DNA from: an uncultured Clostridia bacterium
GTDB taxonomy: Bacteria; Bacillota; Clostridia; TANB77; CAG-508
Length of the DNA: 57,204 nucleotides
Assembly (NCBI GenBank): GCA_947631495.1
Contig: CANRLO010000003.1
Location: forward strand, 1-57,204
Direction of reading: 5' to 3'
Part shown: piece by piece, positions 10,801 to 19,627 of the stretch
How positions within the stretch are numbered: position 1 is the first letter of the stretch
Layout: the number at the start of each line of letters is the position of its first letter
The notes under the pieces: model-generated
Told to the model about the DNA's origin: nothing
The model's database searches: none
Seen by the model: only the letters and a program-made list of their open reading frames with translations
Position numbers and translations under genes: made by a program

Positions 10801-12696
10801 TAATATTAAGTTTCCAAATTCATCAATAACTGCATCTCTTGTTTTCTTATATTGTCCATCTGCACCTAAAGTAAGTCCTAATAATTCATTTTTACTAAAA
10901 GTTTCCCTATTTACTCCATTTACAACATAGTTTGCTGGTGATGAACCAATATGTTCAAATTTTGTATTATATGCTCTTCTTTCTGATGCAACATCAGTTG
11001 CATTTGAATTTGTAGACCATTGAGGGCTTCCCCATGTACTAGAAGATGCATAAGTTGTTGGTTCATAATATTGTCCATTATAAGTAAATGTTACATAGTA
11101 TCTATCCATAGCATTTAAGTTATCAAATCTATATTGTCCGTTTTTATCTGTTGTTTGAGTTCCCATATGAGTGCCATCTTGTTTATATAGGTCTACTATT
11201 ACATGTGGTACTCTTTTTTCATTATTATCTAATAGTCCATTTGCTAAACTTTCTTTTCCACCATTAGAATCTTCCCAAACGTAACCACCTAATGACATTC
11301 TTAAATCTATTGAATTTGGGGTTGTTATTGAATCTTCTGACCATGTTCTGCCAATTGTTTTAACTTGTATTAAAATTTGAGATTCATAATTTCCAATCTT
11401 AAATGGTTTAGCATAACCATTTACTTCTGTATATGTACATTCTACCCATTTACCTGCACTATTTTTTATATTATGTTTCATATCATCTCTTTGAGTATAA
11501 TATGCTACATATGTCCAAATTTCTCCACTACCAGTATATTTATCATATTGTGCAGTAGTTTCAGATAGATAAGCAAATTTTACTTGAATTTGAACAGAAG
11601 TAGGATTTCCTAAAGCATCTGCATTAAATTGTAAGAAAAATAACTCTCCTGAATTTGGATATTTGCCACTACTCGTAATAACTGTTGGTTTAACACTTTT
11701 GTTACCATTTAATACATATATTGTTTGAACATAATAGAATCTAGTATCTGATGGATAATTTAATTTGTATGGTCCTATCGTATATGTTCTATTCGTTTGA
11801 TTTACTATTACTTGAGGTTGTATATTTGTATCAAAAGATGCTTTTCCTTTATTTAATAATCCATTGTCAACATATGTTTGGTAGGTTTTTGCTTCGTTTA
11901 ATAATGCAATTGAATCAGCTGTTTTTTTAGTATAATCATTTCCTTGATTCAAGCCAGGGTTATCTGTCCATATTGCATCTTGAATTAATTGTGCATTTGC
12001 ACTATCACTTTTTGTTCCAGGATAATTTCCCTGTTCAAATCCATAATCAGTTGGTTTGGCACCATTCCAAGAACCTGCACTTAGTAAATAAGATACATAG
12101 TCATTTTTATATGATTTATTACTTTCTGCCAGCGTATATTGTTGTTCTTTTGTAAAATCATTACCATAACCAACATAAGTTGCACCAGAAACGGCATTGC
12201 TTAGTAGCTCTTTTATTTTATCTTCACTTGATTTATTAGTCCAAGTTTTACCATTATCGTTTCCATTATACTGATAAAATGCACTTGTTTTGTCTTTTAC
12301 TGCACCTGCTACAGTATGTGTAGATGGTTTAAGACTATTATATAAAAATTGACCCACACCATCTTTCGTCGTTGTAATTTCAGTTTGATTTCCAGGATAA
12401 TAATGTTCGCAGTTTGCATTAAAGTGAACTTCACATCCATTTATTGTTGTTGTTTCAATTTTATCTGGTGTAAATCGTAGTGGCCAACCTCTTGTAATAC
12501 AGAAGGTACCACCTGCAGCAGACGTTTTACTGTAAAAATTCGGATCTCCTTCTTTTTGTGGTACTAATTCTTGTATTCCTGTGTACATATCAGTATGAGC
12601 TTCATTAATTGCTTTAAATGCAAATGATTGTTGTGCTATTGTAAAAAATAAAGTAAATACTATTAAGCTAATTATTAGTTTTATTTTTCTATTCAT
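7867..12696 (-). CDS. giant surface protein with SdrD/Cna-B-like domains and C-terminal membrane anchor
   Basis: 1609 aa; signal peptide; B-like repeats GGYVWEDSNGGKESLANGLLDNNEKRVPHVIVDLYKQDG and SGVVWEDERTKTIG; C-terminus LPPFGNAGIYMIIAFVVIVAAGIIVGGIIFIKKKVLKQ. Confidence 0.88.
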   Translation of the reverse strand: MNRKIKLIISLIVFTLFFTIAQQSFAFKAINEAHTDMYTGIQELVPQKEGDPNFYSKTSAAGGTFCITRGWPLRFTPDKIETTTINGCEVHFNANCEHYYPGNQTEITTTKDGVGQFLYNSLKPSTHTVAGAVKDKTSAFYQYNGNDNGKTWTNKSSEDKIKELLSNAVSGATYVGYGNDFTKEQQYTLAESNKSYKNDYVSYLLSAGSWNGAKPTDYGFEQGNYPGTKSDSANAQLIQDAIWTDNPGLNQGNDYTKKTADSIALLNEAKTYQTYVDNGLLNKGKASFDTNIQPQVIVNQTNRTYTIGPYKLNYPSDTRFYYVQTIYVLNGNKSVKPTVITSSGKYPNSGELFFLQFNADALGNPTSVQIQVKFAYLSETTAQYDKYTGSGEIWTYVAYYTQRDDMKHNIKNSAGKWVECTYTEVNGYAKPFKIGNYESQILIQVKTIGRTWSEDSITTPNSIDLRMSLGGYVWEDSNGGKESLANGLLDNNEKRVPHVIVDLYKQDGTHMGTQTTDKNGQYRFDNLNAMDRYYVTFTYNGQYYEPTTYASSSTWGSPQWSTNSNATDVASERRAYNTKFEHIGSSPANYVVNGVNRETFSKNELLGLTLGADGQYKKTRDAVIDEFGNLILQNSSNALTQKMIQFVKDCQITASTGNGTGAHDLYPVNPEFVINNAILASKSPELGPYYPLYFNSNNISCINLGLHPRQEADLAIKKDIEKVSLEINGQKQEYTYNTLENKPGADGTWDISVRLSDSYYNTNYSREIYKSDYLYKVTNYGTNFADYGKTKNDELEVYVTYKIMVLNQSLSIQMRVNELVDYYDSDYEYIDSRSYIQIGRNGSKSSVRTQNNSRYGSTTEINLNGYNKMYIEGLDGTYLNGGQIAYVYLTFRVKKDVRDNEAWLKLDEDFQNGNAIGVGKENIVEINGYYTRYASGTRIPNAGDVGNTPAGIIDVDSKPGNLEPNDVPKDKTINYQNFEDDTDKAPNLRLKLYREDSANRVISGVVWEDERTKTIGATTTGDGIKQDNEKRINGVTVQLVEIMDNGREFVWRTFENGSGTASSTKPIIDYNGLVQNYNFGENHDGAYAFKSFIPGKYIVRFIYGDTEKTVLTKDANDVNKTLGRTGLNEKSYNGQDYKSTTYQAGITQNKNYTWRNNSTWNLGQETLGGVLKEIPTFKADASNNETGTYLYDTTESDKKSNVSDAKDIKSIRDKVVNYSKGDITNRQAEVLASFRDLPTYAGKAYTKAQMESLIKELIDNTKMTAETGVMVMEIEYNREQTGGQEVNNKTTYALNNLDLGLEERPKAQIAIDKKVTRVKLTLADGTILFDTTGPTTNVLWKEHKPYSNNQTLMDPAVFGTLANIRKQNAERVGLVQISMDEELMHGATIQISYAIRAGNIGEVDYQENSFYYTGQVKDVNTVVKTKAIQVVDYVANNLQFNANDNANLDWSLTNKDALISSGLINKGLESAVENYNTILITDKLNEYLVPTVYKDKVNKNAKDTTDSISLVLTQVITPENTTDDLSYRNIVEIVKTNNTAGRRNEFSVVGNQDPTKEPQEIDTDRAEVVKILPPFGNAGIYMIIAFVVIVAAGIIVGGIIFIKKKVLKQ

Positions 12697-12710
12697 ACTT
12701 TACCTCCTTC

Positions 12711-15700
12711 CTATCTTAATACCTTCTTTTTAATAAAGTAAGCTCCGACGCCTATAATTGTTATTATTGATATGCTTAATCCTATAAATAGGATTGCTTC
12801 ACCTGTTTTTACTGAAACTAATACATCTGCTGAAGAAATATCATCTTCATTTGATGTTTGATTTCCTGGTGTTGAATCTACATCTTTTAAGCCTAAATCA
12901 TTGTATGCTTCATAAATTTCTGCTGTATTTGAATAAATATTTAAGTTATCTTCTGTCATCTTTTTACTTAATAGTAAGGTTACTTCTTTGCTTTCACCTG
13001 GATTTATTAAAGTATTTGCTAAACTTGAATTGTAAATTGCTCCATTTTCGTTAGAATACCAATCTTTGTTTAATTCTGAACTGAATTTCATTTCAGATGG
13101 TAGATAATCTACAATTTTCTTTACATATCCTGAAATTGCACCTTGGTTTGTAACTCTAATTTTATATTCTACTAAAATGGTGGTTTCATTAATTCTTTTT
13201 GCTACTAAGTCTCTTTTAGCAAGTTTTGTATCTTCATAATTGTAAATTGTTGTTCCAGTAGAATCTTGCACTGTTATTTTTGAAACCATTTTATCTAATT
13301 TTAAGTCAAATTTAGGGTTTTCTACTAATCCTAAGTCTATGTTGTATATATTTTTATCGTTAATTGTTATTTGTTCTGTTATAGCTGATATTCTTTTTTC
13401 ATTATCTAATGTAATTTCTGTATCTATAGCATCTGAATTTTTAGTTTCATCAATTCCATCTGCATGATAAGTAGTTGCACTGAAGTTTGCTATATCATAT
13501 AAGAAAATAACTGTATAATTTCCTTGTTTTAGTCCAGAAAATTCATAACTTCCATCTACATTAGTTACTTGTTTTATTCTATTACCTTGCGCATCTGTTA
13601 CTAATTCTCCTGTTGTATTATTAAATAATAGAACTTCTACATTAGCTACTGTTTCTTCTTCTATGTCTTTTACACCATCATTATTTTCATCTTTCCATAC
13701 TTGTCCTGCAATTCTTCTTGTTGTTTCTACAGGATTGTCTGGATTTCCTGGGTTTTCTGGTTGAGCATAAACTGCTTTTTCAATGGTATGTGTTATTTTA
13801 TTTGAAGTTAATGTTCCTATACTACTAGAAGAAATTGTTGCTTCACTTGTTATAGTTTTAGCTTCTTCAAGCTCTTTTGCATAAACTTCAATAGTAATTT
13901 TTGCGGTTTGTCCTTTTAGTAAATTAAAGTTTACTTCTATTTCATTTTCATCTGTAATGTTATAATAACTATTTGTAAATTCTCCTATTTCTACATTCGT
14001 TTGTACATATTGTAATTGTTCTGGTATTTTTGTTTTGAAAACTAAGGAATTTGCTTCATTTCCTCCTGTATTTTTAACTTCAAATTTGTAGCTATAATCT
14101 TCTCCTGCTGATATTTTAGCATTATTTGCAATAGTAGATGTTTGAGAAATAGCTATTTTTTCTTTACCTATCATCATTGTTATTTTATTAGAAGTTTCTT
14201 CTTGTATATCATCAGCTTTAATTTTAATACTAGCTTCTATTTGTTTTTCATAAACATCTTGTGGAAGTTGCTCTACTGTTGTGTTTATTTCGATTGTGTC
14301 ACCATTTATTTTCTCTAGATGAATTATTAGAGTTCTTGTTTTTGCGTTATATTCAATTCCATCTCGATTATATATTACTTTATCTTCTTCTAAAATATAA
14401 GTTCTAATTGCAGCATCTTGATAGCTTAATCCTTCTGGTATTACCATCGTAATAACTGGATTTTGCACTGTTCTGTCATAATCATATAATTTAACATTAT
14501 AATTAAATGTTAATGTTTCTCCTTCTTTTAAAATATAGCTAGAACCTTCTTTATTTGTATAGTATTCTATTTTAAAATATGCTTTGGTTACTGTATTTTT
14601 TACTTCTTTTGTTTGAATTTGTTTTTCTAAGTCTTTTGCATTAATTACTACCTTTATTCCTATTTGGGTTGTATAATCATTGTCTGTATGAGGATAATCG
14701 CCTGAATTATGATATCGATTTCCTTCATGTTCTATATAGTGGTCTTCATTTTTACAAATATCTTCTACTGTTAAATTATTTACAACTACCCAAAAACTTT
14801 GTGTTTTGGTTTGACCTACTTCTATATTTCCTAATTCATAATAAAGTGATTTTTGAGTACTATCTTCTGTATAGTAGCCTATTCCTTCTTCGCCTTCTGC
14901 AAATTCAATATGAGAAATACAATTTGGTAAATCTATAGTTGCTGTTACATCTTCTGCTACTTGTTTTCCAATGTTTTTTACACTTACTGTGTATTTAATA
15001 AATTTACCAGTTGGAACTTCTATTGTTTCTGCTACGTTAGAAGAAATACTTGTTTCTAATACTGGTCCTGCTAGTGTAGCAACTCCTGTTTTAGTTGCTA
15101 TTACTTTATCGTCAATTGCTCCTGTTTCTAAGTTATTTTTAAAGTATACAGCATATGTTTCATAAGCAGCTTCATTATGTTGTAAATTAGCTGGTATTTC
15201 TGCTGTATAACTAAAGTTTATTGCTCCTGATTCCTCTAATGTTGTATTTTCTATTACTATTAAATAAGATTTTACTTCTTCTAAGTTCTCTGGTTCAGAA
15301 ACCCAAGCATTTGAAGCTACACCTAATTCTTTTGTTGCATTAGCATTAGTAGAATAATAAATTTTTACTTTGCTTTCTTCTATATCACTTACTTCAATTT
15401 TGCTTGTTAATTTCATATTAATAGTAGAACCTAAATCTGCTCCAGTATCAATATCTTTGTTTCCTTTAAAAGGTACTCTTCCTAAAATAGAAATATTTTC
15501 TATTGTATTTTTGTAATTGTTTATAACGTTCATAGAAAATTTTGCAGTTCTTGCTTCTGCAATTGTTTCAATAGTTGCTGTTTTTTCTTCTCCACTAATA
15601 GAAGTTAATGCTTCTGCTCCTTCTGCATAATCAGAAATTGTAGTAACAGTTACTACTCCTGTTGGTGCTACGAAGTTTATTGGTGCAGATACTTCGTTGG

Positions 15701-17768
15701 TTTTTGCAATGCTTCTAGTTACAGCACTGTTAGCATATTGCATTATAACTTGAGCTTGTTTATTTGGTGTTAATCTTTTAACAGTAATATCAGTTGTAAT
15801 AACTACATTTACTCCTTTTGATACTGCTGCTAATGTATATTCTGATTGTACCCCTTCTAATTCTACTAAAATTGTTTTTGTTCCATTTGCATTTTGTACT
15901 ACTTCATATGATTTTACTGTTAATTTAGAATTTTCTCCAGTAAATAGTACTTCTATATCTTTTATTTTGATTTCTTCTACGTAGTTTGGAAGTGTAATTC
16001 TTAGGGTAGGATTTTGATATAACATACAATCTAATGTATCTGTTTTTAAAATTGCTGTTATTTTTACATTTTGATTTGTAACTACAGTAGATAGATTGTT
16101 ATTATCTATAGTTAATTCTGCTTGTAATGTTGGTTCTATTAAAGTAATTTCTTTGTTAATTGTTTGTTGTGCAAAGTTTGTTTCTTCATTTACTGCAGTT
16201 CCTACTATGTTTAATTCTAATTTATTCATACTTTGCATTTGTGTTTGTGAATATTGTGTTTCTGCTTTCATTGCTTTTGTAATAGTGAAGTTTATTGTTC
16301 CTTCTACTTGTGGTTTACTTGTTTCTATTTTTAAGGTATTTACGTTATATTCTGTTAAATCAACACTTAGCTTTCCTTGTTGTTCTTCTGTTTGTGCATC
16401 TATTTGAGCTATTTTTTTACCGTTTGCAAAAAAAGCGATACTTCCTTCTTGTCCTAATATTTTTTCAAAGTTCTCTTTTTCTATGCTGATTGTTTTATAA
16501 TATGTTTTTGTTGCTTCTGCTTTTTTATTTGTGTTTTCAATAAAATTATCAATTGATTGTTCTAATATAATTTTATCTGTTAGTTGTGCAAGTCCAATAT
16601 TTGCTGATATTGTTTCTTCATATTCTGTTTCTACTTTATTGCTTGCTTGATAATTTGCATAAATTTGTCCTTTGCTTAATTCTGATGTATTTGTCATTTG
16701 GAAATCAATTAAGCTACCAATTTGGTCTTTTAATGTAATTTCTCCTTCAAATGTTTTTGTAATTTTCTCTTCGCCTTCATTATAAATAGTTAGTGTATTA
16801 ACAGCATTAATAGAAACTTTACTGCCTTCTTCTGGAAGGTTATCTAAAGCTTCTTCTGGGTATAAGTATGTAATAACAAATTCATCTTGTGCTTGTTTTT
16901 TCCATGAAATTTCGTTTTTCGCATTTGGTTCATTTTTTGTAGTAATAACTAATTTATTTGCTTCTAAATCATATGTATAATTATCTTGTGTAAAGTGAAT
17001 TCCACTTTCATCTCCATCTGTTGCGTTTGTATTTTTTGCTACTACTTTTACTTGCTCTGGTTTATAGTTATTAATACTTGGAATTTCAATTTCAATGCTG
17101 TTTTCTTTTACTGGTAAAATATTGTCTTTTAATGAAGATTGTACTATGGTTTGTAGAAGTAAACCTTTGTTATCATTGATGTTGTATGGAATAAATTTAG
17201 CAACTTTCATATTGAATTGTGCTTCTTTTTCAGTTGCCCATTCTAATTCTAATGAAATTTCTTTTTCTATTTGTTTTTCTTTTCCTTTACCATCTACATA
17301 GGTTGCTGTAAATTTAACTTTATTTTCTTTGTTCCATTGTTCTACTGAAATACTTTCATTTGGTACTATTTCAATAGGAAGTGCTACTTCCATGATATTG
17401 CCATGTTTGATTTGACGAAAGAATATTTTATTTTCTTCTATCTTTTCAATTTGTGCGTTATTTTCTGTAGCTTTTACAATAAAGTTAGCATTTTCTAATG
17501 TAATTACTGCATTTTTTAGATAACCTGCTTCTTTTACCTTAATAGCAGAATATAAGTAGTTTTCTTTTCCTATTGTTTTGGTAGAAGTATATCCTTTTTT
17601 GTTGCTATCCATAAAATAAGCATCAAACTCTACATTTTTATTGTTTGTTGGTTGTAGTGTTTGATTCTCCAAATTACTTGCAAATGCTTCTCCTAACATG
17701 CTTACATTTGTCATCATTAGCATAAATACTAAGATACTTGCTACAATTTTTTTGCCTTTTTTATACAT
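12711..17768 (-). CDS. giant surface protein with SdrD B-like domain, repeated DUF11-like modules and C-terminal anchor
   Basis: 1685 aa; signal peptide; AGQVWKDENNDGVKDIEEETVANVEVLLFN; C-terminus VSVKTGEAILFIGLSISIITIIGVGAYFIKKKVLR. Confidence 0.88.
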   Translation of the reverse strand: MYKKGKKIVASILVFMLMMTNVSMLGEAFASNLENQTLQPTNNKNVEFDAYFMDSNKKGYTSTKTIGKENYLYSAIKVKEAGYLKNAVITLENANFIVKATENNAQIEKIEENKIFFRQIKHGNIMEVALPIEIVPNESISVEQWNKENKVKFTATYVDGKGKEKQIEKEISLELEWATEKEAQFNMKVAKFIPYNINDNKGLLLQTIVQSSLKDNILPVKENSIEIEIPSINNYKPEQVKVVAKNTNATDGDESGIHFTQDNYTYDLEANKLVITTKNEPNAKNEISWKKQAQDEFVITYLYPEEALDNLPEEGSKVSINAVNTLTIYNEGEEKITKTFEGEITLKDQIGSLIDFQMTNTSELSKGQIYANYQASNKVETEYEETISANIGLAQLTDKIILEQSIDNFIENTNKKAEATKTYYKTISIEKENFEKILGQEGSIAFFANGKKIAQIDAQTEEQQGKLSVDLTEYNVNTLKIETSKPQVEGTINFTITKAMKAETQYSQTQMQSMNKLELNIVGTAVNEETNFAQQTINKEITLIEPTLQAELTIDNNNLSTVVTNQNVKITAILKTDTLDCMLYQNPTLRITLPNYVEEIKIKDIEVLFTGENSKLTVKSYEVVQNANGTKTILVELEGVQSEYTLAAVSKGVNVVITTDITVKRLTPNKQAQVIMQYANSAVTRSIAKTNEVSAPINFVAPTGVVTVTTISDYAEGAEALTSISGEEKTATIETIAEARTAKFSMNVINNYKNTIENISILGRVPFKGNKDIDTGADLGSTINMKLTSKIEVSDIEESKVKIYYSTNANATKELGVASNAWVSEPENLEEVKSYLIVIENTTLEESGAINFSYTAEIPANLQHNEAAYETYAVYFKNNLETGAIDDKVIATKTGVATLAGPVLETSISSNVAETIEVPTGKFIKYTVSVKNIGKQVAEDVTATIDLPNCISHIEFAEGEEGIGYYTEDSTQKSLYYELGNIEVGQTKTQSFWVVVNNLTVEDICKNEDHYIEHEGNRYHNSGDYPHTDNDYTTQIGIKVVINAKDLEKQIQTKEVKNTVTKAYFKIEYYTNKEGSSYILKEGETLTFNYNVKLYDYDRTVQNPVITMVIPEGLSYQDAAIRTYILEEDKVIYNRDGIEYNAKTRTLIIHLEKINGDTIEINTTVEQLPQDVYEKQIEASIKIKADDIQEETSNKITMMIGKEKIAISQTSTIANNAKISAGEDYSYKFEVKNTGGNEANSLVFKTKIPEQLQYVQTNVEIGEFTNSYYNITDENEIEVNFNLLKGQTAKITIEVYAKELEEAKTITSEATISSSSIGTLTSNKITHTIEKAVYAQPENPGNPDNPVETTRRIAGQVWKDENNDGVKDIEEETVANVEVLLFNNTTGELVTDAQGNRIKQVTNVDGSYEFSGLKQGNYTVIFLYDIANFSATTYHADGIDETKNSDAIDTEITLDNEKRISAITEQITINDKNIYNIDLGLVENPKFDLKLDKMVSKITVQDSTGTTIYNYEDTKLAKRDLVAKRINETTILVEYKIRVTNQGAISGYVKKIVDYLPSEMKFSSELNKDWYSNENGAIYNSSLANTLINPGESKEVTLLLSKKMTEDNLNIYSNTAEIYEAYNDLGLKDVDSTPGNQTSNEDDISSADVLVSVKTGEAILFIGLSISIITIIGVGAYFIKKKVLR

Positions 17769-18173
17769 AGAAATTTCCTCCTATTTTCTTTTCTATATAA
17801 ATTTTACTTTTCTAAAGTAAAAATAATTATTGACTATCTTTTATTATACCTTATTTTTTAGCATTTTTCAATACTTTTTTGTAGTTTTTAAAACTTTTTA
17901 TGTTGAATTGTCGTATTTTTTATTTTTATGTCGAATTATTGCTTCTTTTGTCTATTTTAGACATAATACCCCTTAATTATTTATTTTTATATATTGTCTT
18001 ATATTTTTTTTTATTTTTCAAGTGGCAAAAGGCTTGTTTAACAAGTTATAATTGTTTTTCCTTTACGGAAGCTCTCTTTGTCCTTTTTATATTAAATTTT
18101 TATTACAATATTACAATATTTGTAACACTATAGTGTTTTATTGCATATGATACTATTAAGAGGTGATTATATA

Positions 18174-18503
18174 ATGAAGAATGAGAAAAATGAGAACATT
18201 GAATTCCCTGATTTTGAGCAATTTACGTCTTCTTTTGACTCGAATGACACTACTTTTTCTAATTCTGATACAAATAATCCTTTTTCTAATATTGATATGA
18301 ATACTATTTTAAAAATAAAACAAATTATGGAAAAAATGAAGCAAAAAAAGGACGACCCCAGAGCAAATTTACTTTTGTCTTTGAAGCCTTATTTAAAACC
18401 TAGTAGAAAGCAAAAGGTAGATAAATATATTGAACTCTTTCAAATGGGTAATATGATGGAGAATTTAGGTCCTATGTTTATGGGTGGTGAGAATACAAAA
18501 TGA
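18174..18503 (+). CDS. hypothetical protein
   Basis: Strong RBS (aagaggtgatt) before ATG 18174 (MKNEKNENIEFPDFEQ...); overlaps the next ORF by 4 nt. Confidence 0.75.
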   Translation: MKNEKNENIEFPDFEQFTSSFDSNDTTFSNSDTNNPFSNIDMNTILKIKQIMEKMKQKKDDPRANLLLSLKPYLKPSRKQKVDKYIELFQMGNMMENLGPMFMGGENTK

Positions 18504-18880
18504 TAAATCCTTACCCTTTTTTTGGCTTTTCTCCATTTCGAAGACCTTATCCTTATCATTATTATAACTCTTTACATAATATTAATATAGAAAAGCAAAA
18601 TTATGTCTCTAGCCCCAGTAGCCCTAGCGTTTTCTCTAAACATCAAAGTAAAAATTTGCAGAATTCTAATGCACATCAACATGAAAATTTGCAAAATTCT
18701 AATGCTTCTACTGCTAACATTCCAGATTCTGAGTATAAACAAGATGAATGCTTTGAATTTTTTGGCTTAAAACTTCATTTTGATGATTTGCTTTTGATTG
18801 CTTTGCTTTTCTTTCTTTATCAAGAAGATGTGAAAGATTCCTATTTATATGTTGCACTTATTTTATTGCTTTTAAGTTAA
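18500..18880 (+). CDS. hypothetical protein with C-terminal hydrophobic segment
   Basis: MINPYPFFGFSPFRRPYPYHYYNS...; internal NLQNSNA repeat; TM-like tail; coupled to the upstream ORF. Confidence 0.7.
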   Translation: MINPYPFFGFSPFRRPYPYHYYNSLHNINIEKQNYVSSPSSPSVFSKHQSKNLQNSNAHQHENLQNSNASTANIPDSEYKQDECFEFFGLKLHFDDLLLIALLFFLYQEDVKDSYLYVALILLLLS

Positions 18881-18887
18881 AAAACAA

Positions 18888-18946
18888 AAAGCGAGCCATA
18901 GATTTCATTACAATTTTCATTTGCTAGAAATTCTATGACTCGCTAT
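18888..18946. repeat. AGCGAGCC...GACTCGCT hairpin repeat between convergent genes
   Basis: aagcgagccatagatttcattacaattttcatttgctagaaattctatgactcgct. Confidence 0.7.
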
Positions 18947-18949
18947 ATT

Positions 18950-19564
18950 TTATTCTAATACTATTTCATTTTTTTCATTAATATATGCATAACTTAATTT
19001 TGTTTCTTCTGTTTCTTGTTTTTCAAATTCTTTAATTATATCTGCAATACGTATTTGTGGACATTCAATACCATTAGTAGCAATCATGGCTTTACGATTT
19101 CCTTTTGCTCCTGCATGTGCTAAACCTCTTAGTTCACCTAGTATAACAATGTTTTCACCTGCTACAATTTCAGCACCAGCATTAACATCTCCAAGTACTA
19201 CTACACTTCCTTCATATTCTATTTTTTGCCCTGAACGTAAAGCACCTTTGTAAAAGGTTGTTTCGGAAGATTTGATTTCTTGCTCAAATCCTTTTTTTAT
19301 ACCATGAAGTCCTAATGTTGTTGGACTTTCAAATTCAATTTCTACGTCGATTTGTTCTTTTATAATACTTTGTATTTCTTCTATTTCTTTATTTTTCAAT
19401 ATTTTTCCTACTATTTTAATAGGGGTAGTGTCTCCTTTGTATAGCTTTTTTAAGTCTACTAATTTTTCTTTCAAACATTCTGTAATTTCGTTTTCTTCTG
19501 CTTTTTCATCTATTTTAATCCATATTTCGTTTTTCTTTAGTTGAATAGTTATACAATTTTTCAT
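18950..19564 (-). CDS. minC: septum site-determining protein MinC
   Basis: C-terminal beta-helix AGAEIVAGENIVILGELRGLAHAGAKGNRKAMIATNGIECPQIRIAD. Confidence 0.92.
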   Translation of the reverse strand: MKNCITIQLKKNEIWIKIDEKAEENEITECLKEKLVDLKKLYKGDTTPIKIVGKILKNKEIEEIQSIIKEQIDVEIEFESPTTLGLHGIKKGFEQEIKSSETTFYKGALRSGQKIEYEGSVVVLGDVNAGAEIVAGENIVILGELRGLAHAGAKGNRKAMIATNGIECPQIRIADIIKEFEKQETEETKLSYAYINEKNEIVLE

Positions 19565-19627
19565 TTTTGATTCATTCCTTCCTAGAACTATTTTACACTA
19601 TATTTTATTTTTTTGCTATATTTTTAT

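Noticed and set aside
18640-18720. Possible CRISPR-like repeats (aaaatttgcagaattctaatgc twice)
   Set aside because: Only two copies inside an ORF, encoding repeated NLQNSNA; no spacer structure or cas genes. No CRISPR array was seen in the window.
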